DNA of 64,000 nucleotides, from contig NZ_CP032698.1 of the NCBI RefSeq assembly GCF_003627815.1, positions 4,774,001 to 4,838,000 of the forward strand, in the 5' to 3' direction. The DNA is from Streptomyces hundungensis. GTDB taxonomy: Bacteria; Actinomycetota; Actinomycetes; Streptomycetales; Streptomycetaceae. The position numbers were made by a program, and so were the translations under genes. Under the pieces are notes generated by a model. That model ran no database searches. It was not told where the DNA came from and worked only from the letters and a program-made list of their open reading frames with translations. Positions within the stretch are counted from its first letter, which is position 1. Each line of letters begins with the position of its first letter. Below are positions 9,468 through 19,533 of the stretch, in pieces.

Positions 9468-10135
9468 CGGGCGCCCAGCTCCCAGGCGCCGTGCAGCGCG
9501 TCGGCGAAGGCGGCCGCCAGCTTGTGCTCGCCGCTCGGGCCCGGGTGCGTACCGTCGTAGGTGTCCTGATGGATGTCGTAGGACTCCGGGACCGAGGCGA
9601 GCAGCAGCGGCGAGAGGGCCGTGTCGAGATCGGCGAACGCCTTGGCGAGCAGCACGTTGAAGCGGTCCACCTCGGCGGCGAACGGAGCGTCCTGCTCGGC
9701 CCGTATGTTCGGGATGACGGGCAGCGCCACGATGTGGACGCGCGGGTTGGCCTCGCGGGCGGCCTCGACGAACGCGCGCACGTTCGCGGCGGTCTGGGCG
9801 GCGTCCGTGTAGAAGCCGAGGTCTATCAGGCCGAGCGAGACGAGCAGCACGTCCGCCCGGCTCTCGGCGACCGCGGGGCCGATCAGCGGCGCCATGTGCA
9901 GCCAGCCCTCGCCCCAGCCCGCGAGGTGGCGGCGGGCGGCGGGCGGGAAGTCGGGGGACGCGTACGCGTGCGACACGGGCGCCCCGGCCGCCGGGTCGTA
10001 CAGCGCGGTGCGCGGGCCGACGATTTCGTACGGGCCGTCGAAGGAGGCTTCGAGGTGGCGCCACATGCGGTAGCGCCAGGTGAAGTCGCCGGGGCATCCG
10101 ATGGTCATCGAGTCGCCGACGAAGAGAAAACGCAT
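9455..10135 (-). CDS. SGNH/GDSL-family hydrolase
   Basis: About 226 residues. Block I is FVGDSMTIG with the nucleophilic Ser at the start; the C-terminal catalytic pair is in DGTHPGPSGE. No signal peptide, so probably cytoplasmic, unlike many streptomycete GDSL lipases. The start is open between ATG 10135 (MRFLFVGDS, chosen because the family normally starts just before the GDS block) and ATG 10144/10147; none has a good ribosome site, and the latter two abut the palindrome at 10148, which would fit a leaderless message. Confidence 0.88.
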   Translation of the reverse strand: MRFLFVGDSMTIGCPGDFTWRYRMWRHLEASFDGPYEIVGPRTALYDPAAGAPVSHAYASPDFPPAARRHLAGWGEGWLHMAPLIGPAVAESRADVLLVSLGLIDLGFYTDAAQTAANVRAFVEAAREANPRVHIVALPVIPNIRAEQDAPFAAEVDRFNVLLAKAFADLDTALSPLLLASVPESYDIHQDTYDGTHPGPSGEHKLAAAFADALHGAWELGARYAL

Positions 10136-10147
10136 GGAGGCCATCAT

Positions 10148-10159
10148 TACCGATCGGTA
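10148..10159. promoter_or_regulatory. Perfect 12-bp palindrome TACCGATCGGTA
   Basis: Fully self-complementary TACCGATCGGTA directly upstream of the SGNH hydrolase start and 64 bases before the divergent secreted-protein gene (10223). Form and place are typical of a TetR-type operator. No TetR gene is adjacent; the only one in the window is at 34556. Confidence 0.45.
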
Positions 10160-10222
10160 GGCCGACGGCGACGTGACGGTGGACACCCCGGCGTCGCGAA
10201 CCGGGCCGTGGACACTGGGGGC

Positions 10223-11197
10223 ATGCGTTCGCTTCTGAGGGTGTGCGGGGCCGCCGGGCTCGTCCTGGTGTGTGCGGCGGGGCCGGCCGCCGCCGATGAC
10301 GGCGGGTTCACCATCAAGGATCCCCGGATCAAGGAGTCCAGCGGCCTCGCCGCCAGCCGTGCCCACCCGGGCGTCTACTGGACGCACAACGACAGCGGCG
10401 ACGGCGCCTACGTCTACGCCGTCGACGGGAAGACGGGGCGCACCCTCGCGCGGATCACGCTGACGGGAGTGGGGCGGCCGCGCGATGTGGAGGCGATCTC
10501 GCTCGGACCCGACGGCGACCTCTACGTCGGCGACATCGGCGACAACCTGGACGGCTCCTGGAGCCACGTCTGGATCTACCGCTTCCCCGAACCGGCCCGG
10601 CTCGAGGACCAGACCGTCAAGGCGACGCAGTACGACGTGCGGTACGCCGACGGGCCGCGCAACGCCGAGGCGCTGATGGTCCATCCCAAGACCGGCCGGG
10701 TCTACATCGCCTCCAAACGGGAGAGCGGCGGCGGCCTCTACGAGGGACCGGCGACGCTGTCCACCGCCGGCCCGAACGTCTTCCGGCGGGTCGGCGAGGT
10801 GCCGTGGGTGACCGACGGCGCCTTCTCGCCCGACGGTACGAAACTGGCGCTGCGGGGCTATTTCGCGCTGGCCGAATACGCCTGGAAGGGCGGGGCCGAA
10901 CCGCTGGGCGACTGGCACGCGGTACCGGGCACGCCCGTGCAGGGCCAGTCCGAATCGGTGACGTACACCACGGACGGCACCGCCCTGATGGTCGGCTCCG
11001 AGGGCGCGGACAGCGAGGTGGCCCGCGTCCCTCTTACGGAGGGCGGGGCCAAGTCGCCCCACGGGGGCGGGAGTTCCACCGGTTCGGGTGACGCCGGCGG
11101 CAACGGGAACTTCGTGCTCGGCGCGATGGTTGTGGCGGGCGCCGCCGCGCTCGGCGTGGGCGCGAAGCGGATGCTGGGACGCGGGCGGCGCGCCTGA
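10223..11197 (+). CDS. Secreted, membrane-anchored protein of unknown function
   Basis: 324 residues: Sec signal peptide (LLRVCGAAGLVLVCAAGPAA), an extracellular domain with repeated beta-strand blades (VYWTHNDSGDGAYVYAVDG, ISLGPDGDLYVGDIGDN) suggesting a WD40/NHL-like propeller, a Gly/Ser-rich linker and a C-terminal transmembrane helix (NFVLGAMVVAGAAALGVGA) ending in Lys/Arg. Recurrent Asp in the blades may bind calcium. I do not recognise a named family. Divergent from the SGNH hydrolase. Confidence 0.8.
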   Translation: MRSLLRVCGAAGLVLVCAAGPAAADDGGFTIKDPRIKESSGLAASRAHPGVYWTHNDSGDGAYVYAVDGKTGRTLARITLTGVGRPRDVEAISLGPDGDLYVGDIGDNLDGSWSHVWIYRFPEPARLEDQTVKATQYDVRYADGPRNAEALMVHPKTGRVYIASKRESGGGLYEGPATLSTAGPNVFRRVGEVPWVTDGAFSPDGTKLALRGYFALAEYAWKGGAEPLGDWHAVPGTPVQGQSESVTYTTDGTALMVGSEGADSEVARVPLTEGGAKSPHGGGSSTGSGDAGGNGNFVLGAMVVAGAAALGVGAKRMLGRGRRA

Positions 11198-11261
11198 CCT
11201 CGGCGCGGGACCGCCGGGTGCGGGCCCGCGCCGGGTGCGGACGGGTGGGGCGGGGTGCGGG

Positions 11262-11921
11262 TCAGCGCTGCTGCGGGCACTCCTTCCAGGCCAGGTGGTA
11301 GATGGTCTGGATGTCCCCGTCGGTGGAGTCCATCGCCATGAAGCTGTTGGTCTTCGGATCCGAGGTGCCGGCGTTCACGCGGAGCTCGGTGTTGATGTTG
11401 AAGTTGCGCTTCACCCCGCAGGGGGCCCACACCAGTTGACCCCAGTCGGTGGAGTCGGTGGCCTGCCAGTCGTCGTCGTAGGGGCCGTTGAACGGGTGCG
11501 TTCTGCTCGCCGTGTCGGGTGAGCCCTGGAAGTAGTACGAGGCCTTCTGGGTGGCGTTCGAGCCGCGCTCCAGGTGGGCGTAGCCGCGGTAGTCGGCGCT
11601 GGCGACGGCGTAGGTGAAGCCCGAGGGGACGTGCACGATCAGGTTGAGCTGGCAGTTCTTGCGGAAGTCGGTGGGCTTGGAGCCGGCCCCCACCTGCGCC
11701 ATGTACTGGCTGTACGTGACGGTGAAGGCGGTGTTGTCCGGCGCGACGGCGACCGCCGCGGTGCCGAGGGGACAGCCGGAGCCGTTGACGGTCGCGACCT
11801 CGATCACGATCTTGTCGGGCGGCGCGACGATGCCGGAGGGCGCGGCCGGGGCCGCCTGGGTGAGGAGCGAGGAGACGACTAACGCCGCGGTCGCGCCGCC
11901 TGCGAGAAATGCACCGGGCAT
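11262..11921 (-). CDS. DUF4360-type secreted protein with a TTA codon
   Basis: 219 residues with an N-terminal signal peptide and a mature part of the DUF4360 type (conserved Cys in GSGCPLGT, NCQLNL, PCGVKRNFNIN and KECPQ; YSQYMAQVG). Function of the family is unknown. Residue 14 is a TTA leucine codon (complement of 11880-11882). I noticed no other in-frame TTA in the window; translation would need the bldA tRNA, tying it to development. Monocistronic, followed downstream by no obvious hairpin. Confidence 0.85.
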   Translation of the reverse strand: MPGAFLAGGATAALVVSSLLTQAAPAAPSGIVAPPDKIVIEVATVNGSGCPLGTAAVAVAPDNTAFTVTYSQYMAQVGAGSKPTDFRKNCQLNLIVHVPSGFTYAVASADYRGYAHLERGSNATQKASYYFQGSPDTASRTHPFNGPYDDDWQATDSTDWGQLVWAPCGVKRNFNINTELRVNAGTSDPKTNSFMAMDSTDGDIQTIYHLAWKECPQQR

Positions 11922-12132
11922 GATGCTCCGATCGGTTGTCGGTGGCCTTGCGTGGATGTGGGGAGTCCAGCCGAGCGCCCATGTCTAGTTGAGACATGAA
12001 CATGTCAAACCTGCGGGCCGGTCCGGCCGTGGTGCGGAGCGCGCCGGATCGCTTTGGATGGTAGGGACCAGGGCCCGCACGAGATAGGGCGGTTATCGGC
12101 CGCGCCGGGGCCGCCGATCGCCCGGGGACGCG

Positions 12133-12167
12133 CGAGGGCCCGGCACCACCGGGGTGCCGGGCCCTCG
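12133..12167. terminator. Long hairpin, probable terminator downstream of serC
   Basis: CGAGGGCCCGGCACC and its exact complement enclose a short loop; 15-bp perfect stem about 105 bases past the serC stop. No U-run, as usual in this genus. The gap 11922-12272 has otherwise only the 35-bp direct repeat. Confidence 0.6.
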
Positions 12168-12176
12168 ACCGCGTTC

Positions 12177-12260
12177 GCGGAACGCCTGAACGCTCCGGTT
12201 CGCGGGGCGCCGAACGCCCCGGTTTGCGGAACGCCTGAACGCTCCGGTTCGCGGGGCGCC
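12177..12260. repeat. 35-bp direct repeat, period 49
   Basis: Two exact copies of a 35-base unit (12177-12211 and 12226-12260, each starting GCGGAACGCCTGAACGCTCC), with a related partial copy between them. Located directly after the serC stop; no function evident. Confidence 0.75.
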
Positions 12261-12272
12261 CGAACTACTCGC

Positions 12273-13990
<1,718 letters not shown>

Positions 13991-13992
13991 GG

Positions 13993-15267
13993 TTAGGTCA
14001 GGTGGACCGGGAGGTCGAAGAGGTCGTTCTGGGTGACGATCGGCTTGTTGTGGAGGGCGTCCGCCGGGACGGCCAGGGTCAGGGAGGGGAACCGGGCGTA
14101 CAGCGCGGGAAGCGCCACCCCCGCCTCCAGGCGGGACAGCGCCGCCCCGGGGCAGACGTGCGGCCCGTGCCCGAAGGAGATGTGCCGGTTCGGCGCGCGG
14201 GTGACGTCGAAGGCACCCGCCGTGTCCCCGTGCTGCCCCGCATCGCGGCCGATCGCGCCGAAGGACACGATGAGCGCCTCGCCCGCCGGAAGGACGCGGT
14301 CGCCCACCGGCACGTCTTCCGTCGCGAACCGGAACAGGACGTGCGAGGTGGGCGTCGACCAGCGCAGGGTCTCCTCGATCACGTTCTCCCACGGCACCGC
14401 CCCCTCCAGCACCAGCTCGCGCTGCTCGGGATGGGTCTCCAGGGCCACCACCGCGTTCACGATGAGGCTGATCGTGGTCTCGTGGCCCGCCGCGATCATC
14501 AGCTGGAGGGTGTTGGTGATCTCCTCCGTGGTGAGGTGGTCGCCGTCCTCGGACGCGGCCAGCAGCGCGCTCGTCAGGTCGTCGCCCGGCTCGCGCCGCT
14601 TGGACTCGACGATCCGCCCGAACAGCTCGCCCAGGTCCGCCATCATCCGCGGCACCTCCTCCGGCGGCGTCTGGGTGGAGAAGAACTTCTCGAACAGGGC
14701 CTTCAGACGCGGGTGGTCGGCCGCGTCCACACCCATCAGCTCGCTGACCACGTTCATGGGCAGCGGGTAGGCGAACTCGGCCTTCAGGTCCACCACTTCA
14801 CCCGCGGGGAGCGCGGCGAGCCGGTCAAGCATCGACTCCGTCAGCGCCTCGATGCCCGCCCGCAGCCGCTCCACCCGGCGCACGGTGAGCGCCTGCGCGA
14901 CCAGGGTGCGAAGGCGGCGGTGCTCCTCGCCGTCGACGGTCAGCATCGAGCGCCCCGGGTTGGCGAGCCCGATCAGCGGCCAGTCCAGCGGGATCTCACC
15001 GCGCCGCCAGGCGCCCCACACGTCGATGTCCTTGACCAGACGCGGGTCGGTCAGGAGCTGACGGGCCTCCGCGTGGTGCGTCACCGCGTAGCACGCCACC
15101 CCGCCGGGCAGCACGACGCGCGCCAGCGGTCCGGCCGCGCGCAGCGCCGCGCTCTCGGCGTCGAGGTCGGACACGAACGGGTCGAGGGTGATGGCACCGC
15201 TGTGGTCCACGGGGCACTGCGACGGTCTGCTCGTCGGGTGCGTCGGGTTGCTCGGCCGGCTGCTCAT
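13993..15267 (-). CDS. Cytochrome P450, conservon-linked, CYP156-like
   Basis: Heme monooxygenase, 424 residues. All P450 signatures are intact: I-helix IAAGHETTISL, K-helix EETLR, heme loop ISFGHGPHVCPGA with the Cys ligand. Start ATG 15267 overlaps the stop of the preceding P450 by 4 bases (ATGA), so it is the last gene of the six-gene conservon transcript. Paired P450s of families CYP157 and CYP156 at the end of conservons are known in S. coelicolor; I place this as the CYP156-type partner on order and on its normal motifs. Substrate unknown. Confidence 0.92.
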   Translation of the reverse strand: MSSRPSNPTHPTSRPSQCPVDHSGAITLDPFVSDLDAESAALRAAGPLARVVLPGGVACYAVTHHAEARQLLTDPRLVKDIDVWGAWRRGEIPLDWPLIGLANPGRSMLTVDGEEHRRLRTLVAQALTVRRVERLRAGIEALTESMLDRLAALPAGEVVDLKAEFAYPLPMNVVSELMGVDAADHPRLKALFEKFFSTQTPPEEVPRMMADLGELFGRIVESKRREPGDDLTSALLAASEDGDHLTTEEITNTLQLMIAAGHETTISLIVNAVVALETHPEQRELVLEGAVPWENVIEETLRWSTPTSHVLFRFATEDVPVGDRVLPAGEALIVSFGAIGRDAGQHGDTAGAFDVTRAPNRHISFGHGPHVCPGAALSRLEAGVALPALYARFPSLTLAVPADALHNKPIVTQNDLFDLPVHLT

Positions 15268-16493
15268 CTGGCTGCTCCAAGGGCGGGAGTGGGAGTGAAG
15301 GTCACGGGAAGCTCGGACAGACCGCGCAGCCACGGCGAGGGGCGGCGCGTCAACTGCCCGGCGGACGCCGCGAGATCGACGTCGGGCAGCCGGTCGAGCA
15401 GCACCTCGATCCCGGTGCGCGCGATGACCTCGGCGACTTCCTGGGCGGGGAAAGGGCAGCGGTGCTCGCCGTGCCCGAACGAGAAGAAGGCACTGTTGCC
15501 GCCGGTCAACGCGCCCACGTCGGTACGTATCTGGGGGTCGGCGTTGGCCGCGGCCAGGCCGAGCAGGAGCAGGTCGCCGGAGCGGATGTGCCGGCCGCCG
15601 AGGTGGGTGTCGCGGGAGGCCCAGCGGCCCGCCACGTTCTGGGTGGGGGTGTCCTCCCACAGCACCTCGTTCATGGCCTCGCCGACGCTGTGCCGGCCGC
15701 CCGCGAGCGAGGCCGCGAACCGGTCGTCGGTCAGCATCAGGCGCAGCGAGTTGCCGATCCAGTCCGCGGTGGGCTGGTGGCCGGCGGCCATCATCACCAT
15801 CAGGTCCTGGCCGACCTCCTCGACGGTGAAGCCGTACGGGTTGGCGAGCATCCGGGACGCCACGTCCTCACCGGGCTCGACCTGCTTGGCGGTGAGCAGC
15901 GCGTACATCGACTCGGCGAGATGACGCTGCCCCTCCAGGGCGCCCTCACGGCCGTTGATCATGTCGTTCATGGCGGTGACCAGGCCGGGACCCTGCTCGT
16001 CGGCGAACCCGTAGAGCCGGGCCAGGACGCGTACCGGCAGGAGCATCGCGTACTGGCCGACGATGTCGGCGCTGCCCGCGCCGCACACCGCGTCGATCAG
16101 CTCGTCCGCGAACCGCTCGGCGTGGCGGCGCAGTTCGAAGGGGTCGACCGCCTCCAGGGCGTCCGAGACCATCGCGGCCCGCTCGCGGTGGCGCTCGCCG
16201 ACCGTGTACAGGATCGACGGCTGCTTGCGGCCGATCATCGGCAGCAGCGGCCAGTCGGCGGGGATGCGGTCCCACTGGTTCCACAGGTCGGAATCGCGCG
16301 AGAACAGCGCCGGATCACTGGTGACCTGGTGCAGTTCGCGGTAGCCGAGCACCAGCCAGGCCGGTACGTCGCCGTCCAGGACGACGGGCGCCACGGCACC
16401 GTGGTCGCGCCGCATGTCGCGGTACAGCTCGTTCGGCTCGGTCTGGAACCGGGGGCCGCTCAGCGGGACGGGGGCTGGGATGGGGCACGTCAC
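15264..16493 (-). CDS. Cytochrome P450 lacking ExxR, conservon-linked, CYP157-like
   Basis: 409-residue P450 with the heme Cys loop SFGHGEHRCPF, though Phe replaces the usual final Gly. The K-helix ExxR is replaced by EVLW (in NEVLWEDTPTQNVA), so the nearly invariant arginine is absent; the I-helix reads AAGHQPTADW. Absence of ExxR is documented for CYP157 proteins of Streptomyces conservons, which supports this assignment and argues against simple decay, as the frame is otherwise clean. Overlaps its neighbours by 4 bases on each side. Catalytic activity should not be assumed. Confidence 0.92.
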   Translation of the reverse strand: MTCPIPAPVPLSGPRFQTEPNELYRDMRRDHGAVAPVVLDGDVPAWLVLGYRELHQVTSDPALFSRDSDLWNQWDRIPADWPLLPMIGRKQPSILYTVGERHRERAAMVSDALEAVDPFELRRHAERFADELIDAVCGAGSADIVGQYAMLLPVRVLARLYGFADEQGPGLVTAMNDMINGREGALEGQRHLAESMYALLTAKQVEPGEDVASRMLANPYGFTVEEVGQDLMVMMAAGHQPTADWIGNSLRLMLTDDRFAASLAGGRHSVGEAMNEVLWEDTPTQNVAGRWASRDTHLGGRHIRSGDLLLLGLAAANADPQIRTDVGALTGGNSAFFSFGHGEHRCPFPAQEVAEVIARTGIEVLLDRLPDVDLAASAGQLTRRPSPWLRGLSELPVTFTPTPALGAAR

Positions 16494-17089
16494 GGTATGA
16501 GCTCCGGGGCCTTCTGAAGGCGTGCGAGATGTTCCACGAGGGCGATCAGGACGGACTTGCTGGACTCACGGGAGCGGGCGTCGCAGCGCAGCAGCGGCAC
16601 CTCGGGCGGCAGGTCGAGCGCCTCGCGGACCTGCGCCTCGGTGTGCGGGGGCCCGCCGAAGTCGTTGCAGGCCACGACGAAGGGCGTGCCGTGGTGCTCC
16701 AGGCGGTCGATGGCGTACCAGGAGTCCGCGAGCCGCCGGGTGTCGACCAGGACGACCGCGCCCAGCGTGCCCGCGAACAACCGGTCCCACAGGAACCAGA
16801 ACCGCTCCTGGCCGGGCGCCCCGAACAGGTACAGGACGTTGCGCGCGTCCAGGGTGATGCGGCCGAAGTCGAAGGCGACCGTGGTGGCCGTCTTCGTGCG
16901 GACGCCGTCGAGGTCGTCCACCGCCTCGCCCGCCTTGGTCATGGTCTCCTCGGTGTTCAGCGGACGTATCTCGCTGACCGAGCGCACCATGGTCGTCTTT
17001 CCGACGCCGAAACCACCGACGACGACGATTTTCAGGCCGTTGTCCGCGGTCCCCGCGAGGGCGGGCCGTTCAGAGATTTCGGAGGCCAA
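16490..17089 (-). CDS. cvnD: Conservon GTPase CvnD
   Basis: 199-residue Ras/MglA-like ATP/GTP-binding protein. P-loop GGFGVGKTT, switch region TVAFDFGRITL, LFGAPGQERF (Walker B, DxxG-like as GAPG) and CNDFG (NKxD position). In conservons CvnD works with CvnA-C as a membrane-linked signalling complex, compared in literature with eukaryotic G-protein systems. Its start overlaps cvnC by 20 bases; its end overlaps the P450 start by 4. Confidence 0.94.
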   Translation of the reverse strand: MASEISERPALAGTADNGLKIVVVGGFGVGKTTMVRSVSEIRPLNTEETMTKAGEAVDDLDGVRTKTATTVAFDFGRITLDARNVLYLFGAPGQERFWFLWDRLFAGTLGAVVLVDTRRLADSWYAIDRLEHHGTPFVVACNDFGGPPHTEAQVREALDLPPEVPLLRCDARSRESSKSVLIALVEHLARLQKAPELIP

Positions 17090-17417
17090 CGAGCACCTGC
17101 TCCAGGATGTCGGGGTCGGGAAGGCGGTGGGCGGAGCGCGGGTGGCGGGCGCTGATGCGGCCGGTGTCGTGCAGGTCGGCGAGGAGGATGCGGACCACCG
17201 TGACGGGCAGCGCCAGCTCGGCGGCGATCTCCACGACCGCGGTCGGGAAGCGGCACATGCGCAGGATCGCGACGTGCTCGGACTGCATGCCGGGCGTCGG
17301 GTCCGACTCCGTGACCACCAGGGTGACCAGGTCGAAGGCGTCCGAACCGGAGCGGCTGCGGCCGCCGGTGAGGGTGTAGAGCCGGTCCGGCGAGTCGTCC
17401 CGGCCCGGCCTGCTCAT
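17070..17417 (-). CDS. cvnC: Conservon protein CvnC (DUF742)
   Basis: 115 residues, DUF742 family: DRLYTLTGGRS near the N-terminus, an HTH-like middle (AAELALPVTVVRILLADLHD) and the ending EQVLVGLRNL. Role within the conservon complex is not known in biochemical detail. ATG 17417 overlaps cvnB by 4 bases; translationally coupled. Confidence 0.94.
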   Translation of the reverse strand: MSRPGRDDSPDRLYTLTGGRSRSGSDAFDLVTLVVTESDPTPGMQSEHVAILRMCRFPTAVVEIAAELALPVTVVRILLADLHDTGRISARHPRSAHRLPDPDILEQVLVGLRNL

Positions 17418-17815
17418 GCCCGCGGCTCGGCGCTGAGGTATTCGCCGAGCTGCTCCACCAGCTCGGACATGTTGTGGCCCACCAGACCCGCGTCCGCGTC
17501 CTCGGCGGCGACCACCGCGAGGTGGGCGCCCTCACCGGCCTCCACGATGAACAGGATGCCGCCGTAGAACTCGGCCATCGCGGAGCGCACCCCGCCGCTT
17601 CCGTCGCCGAACTCCATGGACGCCCCGTGCGACAGGCTCTGGATGCCCGCGGCGATCGCGGCCAGCTGGTCGGCCTGGTCGACGGAGAGCTCCGGCGTAC
17701 GGCACAGCTTGAGGCCGTCGCGGGACAGCACGAGGGCGTGGCGGGCCCCCGGGGTGCGCTGGAGCAGGTTCTCCAGGAGCCAGTTGAGCTTCTCGTCGGT
17801 GGTGGTGCCGGTCAT
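17414..17815 (-). CDS. cvnB: Conservon roadblock/LC7 protein CvnB
   Basis: 133 residues with the roadblock/LC7 fold common to MglB-like GTPase partners: LNWLLENLLQRTPGARHALV, SRDGLKL and GGILFIVEAGEGAHLAVVA. Expected to bind CvnD and modulate its nucleotide cycle (family knowledge). ATGA overlaps with cvnA and cvnC. Confidence 0.95.
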   Translation of the reverse strand: MTGTTTDEKLNWLLENLLQRTPGARHALVLSRDGLKLCRTPELSVDQADQLAAIAAGIQSLSHGASMEFGDGSGGVRSAMAEFYGGILFIVEAGEGAHLAVVAAEDADAGLVGHNMSELVEQLGEYLSAEPRA

Positions 17816-19278
17816 TCGGAGTTGCCTTCCGGGGTGGGGGAGTTCGCGCGTACGGCCTGGCGGAAGCTGCTGAAGCGGGCGGCCGCGTCCGATGCCGCGG
17901 TCGAGGCGCGGGCCGGGGCCGCCGGGGCGTCGGGACCCTCGGGATGGGCGGCGGCAAGGGCCCGGCCGCGCTTGCGCTTGGGCAGCCCGCTCTCGCCGAA
18001 CTGCGGGAACTCGCCACTGGTTTCACTGGCGGGCTCGGCGGCCGTCGCGTGGGCGGCCTCCGGTTCGGGGACGGCCTTCGGTTTGGGGACGGCCTCCGGT
18101 TCGGGGGCGGCCACTGGTTTGGGGGCGGCCTCCGGTTCGGGGGCGGCCTTCGGGTTCTGCGCCAAGTCCTGCGCCAAGTCCTGTGCCAGGTCCTGCGGCA
18201 GATCGAGGGCGGCGGGCGTGACCGGGTCCACGGTGTTCGTCGGGGTGACGTGGGTGATGAGCTCGTGCGGGAGCAGCATCAGCGCGCCGGTGCCGCCGCG
18301 CGCGGAGGGCCGGAACGACACCATCAGACCGTGCTTGCGGGCCAGCCGGCCGACGACCGCGAGGCCGAGCCGGGTACCGGAGAGCCCGGCGAGGTCCGAG
18401 GAGCGTCCGGACACGGCCTGCTCGGCGCGGCGCTGCTGCACCTCGCTCATGACCAGCCCGCTGTCCTCGACCGTGATGATGACCCCGGCGGGGACTTCCT
18501 CCACGTACACATGGACCTCGGCGGTCGGCGGCGAGAAGTTCGCCGCGTTGTCGAGGAGTTCGGCCAGGGCGTGCATGACGCCCTCGGCGGCGTGCCCGGC
18601 GACGGCCGCGTCACTGGTGGAGTGGAGCCGCACCCGCTGGTAGCCGCCGATGCGTCCCATGGCGCCGCGCAGGATGGACTCCATGACGATGGGCCTGGCC
18701 CAGCGGCGGCCCGAACGCGCCCCGGTCAGCACGGCGATGGAGTCCGCGAGGCGGCCCGCCTGCGCGGTGCGGTGGTCGAGGTGGAGCAGATCGCCGAGCA
18801 CGTCCTCGTCGGCGTGCCGGTGCTCCATCTCGCGCAGGTCGGCGAGCATGCCGGTGGCGAGCGCCTGCATCCGGCCGGCCGCGTTGGCGGTGGCCGCGAG
18901 CGCCGCCGCACGGGCCGACTCGGCGCGGCGCAGTTCGGCGGCGTGGGCGGCGATCAGCGCCTTGCGCTCGGCGGCGTGGGCCGCGTCGAGGCGTACCGCG
19001 TCGGCGCTGCGCCGGGCGGCGTTGGCCTCCTGGGCGTCGATCTGCGCGGTGAGGGCGGTGAGCCGGGCGCGCAGGACGCGATTGCGCAGCACGGTGTGGG
19101 TCATGGCGTACGCGCCGGCGCTGAGCAGCACCGCCGCGATGCCGAGGCTCCAGCCGAGTACGGCACGGGAGCCGGGCGCGGCCGAGACCACCGCCACCGT
19201 GCAGAACGCGCCGGTGACCACCGCGGTGATCAACAGGGCCAGAGCGGAGGGGCGGATAGGGGAGGGCGACGCCGTCAT
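17812..19278 (-). CDS. cvnA: Conservon sensor kinase-like protein CvnA
   Basis: 488 residues. Two N-terminal membrane helices (about 10-30 and 40-60), an Ala/Arg-rich coiled coil (80-150), a DHp-like helix and a HATPase_c domain (HALAELLDNAANFSPP, VEDSGLVMS, GTRLGLAVVGRLARKHG). The C-terminal tail carries hexapeptide repeats of the APEPEA/VPKPKA type, encoded by ~18-bp tandem DNA repeats at about 18050-18160. Start ATG 19278 has a weak AAGG site. First gene of the six-gene conservon operon. Such CvnA proteins lack a classic response regulator and signal through CvnB-D. Confidence 0.93.
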   Translation of the reverse strand: MTASPSPIRPSALALLITAVVTGAFCTVAVVSAAPGSRAVLGWSLGIAAVLLSAGAYAMTHTVLRNRVLRARLTALTAQIDAQEANAARRSADAVRLDAAHAAERKALIAAHAAELRRAESARAAALAATANAAGRMQALATGMLADLREMEHRHADEDVLGDLLHLDHRTAQAGRLADSIAVLTGARSGRRWARPIVMESILRGAMGRIGGYQRVRLHSTSDAAVAGHAAEGVMHALAELLDNAANFSPPTAEVHVYVEEVPAGVIITVEDSGLVMSEVQQRRAEQAVSGRSSDLAGLSGTRLGLAVVGRLARKHGLMVSFRPSARGGTGALMLLPHELITHVTPTNTVDPVTPAALDLPQDLAQDLAQDLAQNPKAAPEPEAAPKPVAAPEPEAVPKPKAVPEPEAAHATAAEPASETSGEFPQFGESGLPKRKRGRALAAAHPEGPDAPAAPARASTAASDAAARFSSFRQAVRANSPTPEGNSE

Positions 19279-19533
19279 GATCAATGCCTTACAGCGCTTA
19301 TGGCGGGCGAAGGGAGGGTCGTGCGCGGGGGTGGAAGGTCGTGTTCCTGTTCGCGGGGAACGAGGGGCAACTATAGGAGAGTTGGTGATCGATTTGGATA
19401 GTTCTTGGTGAACATTCCTGCACATTGGGACCGTTGACGCATCACATTCAGGTCATCCCCGCTGTTTCAGGACACGCGCCGAAGGGTGCCCCATCGAGCC
19501 CACGGGCCGCCGGGACCAGGGCATCCTGAGCCC

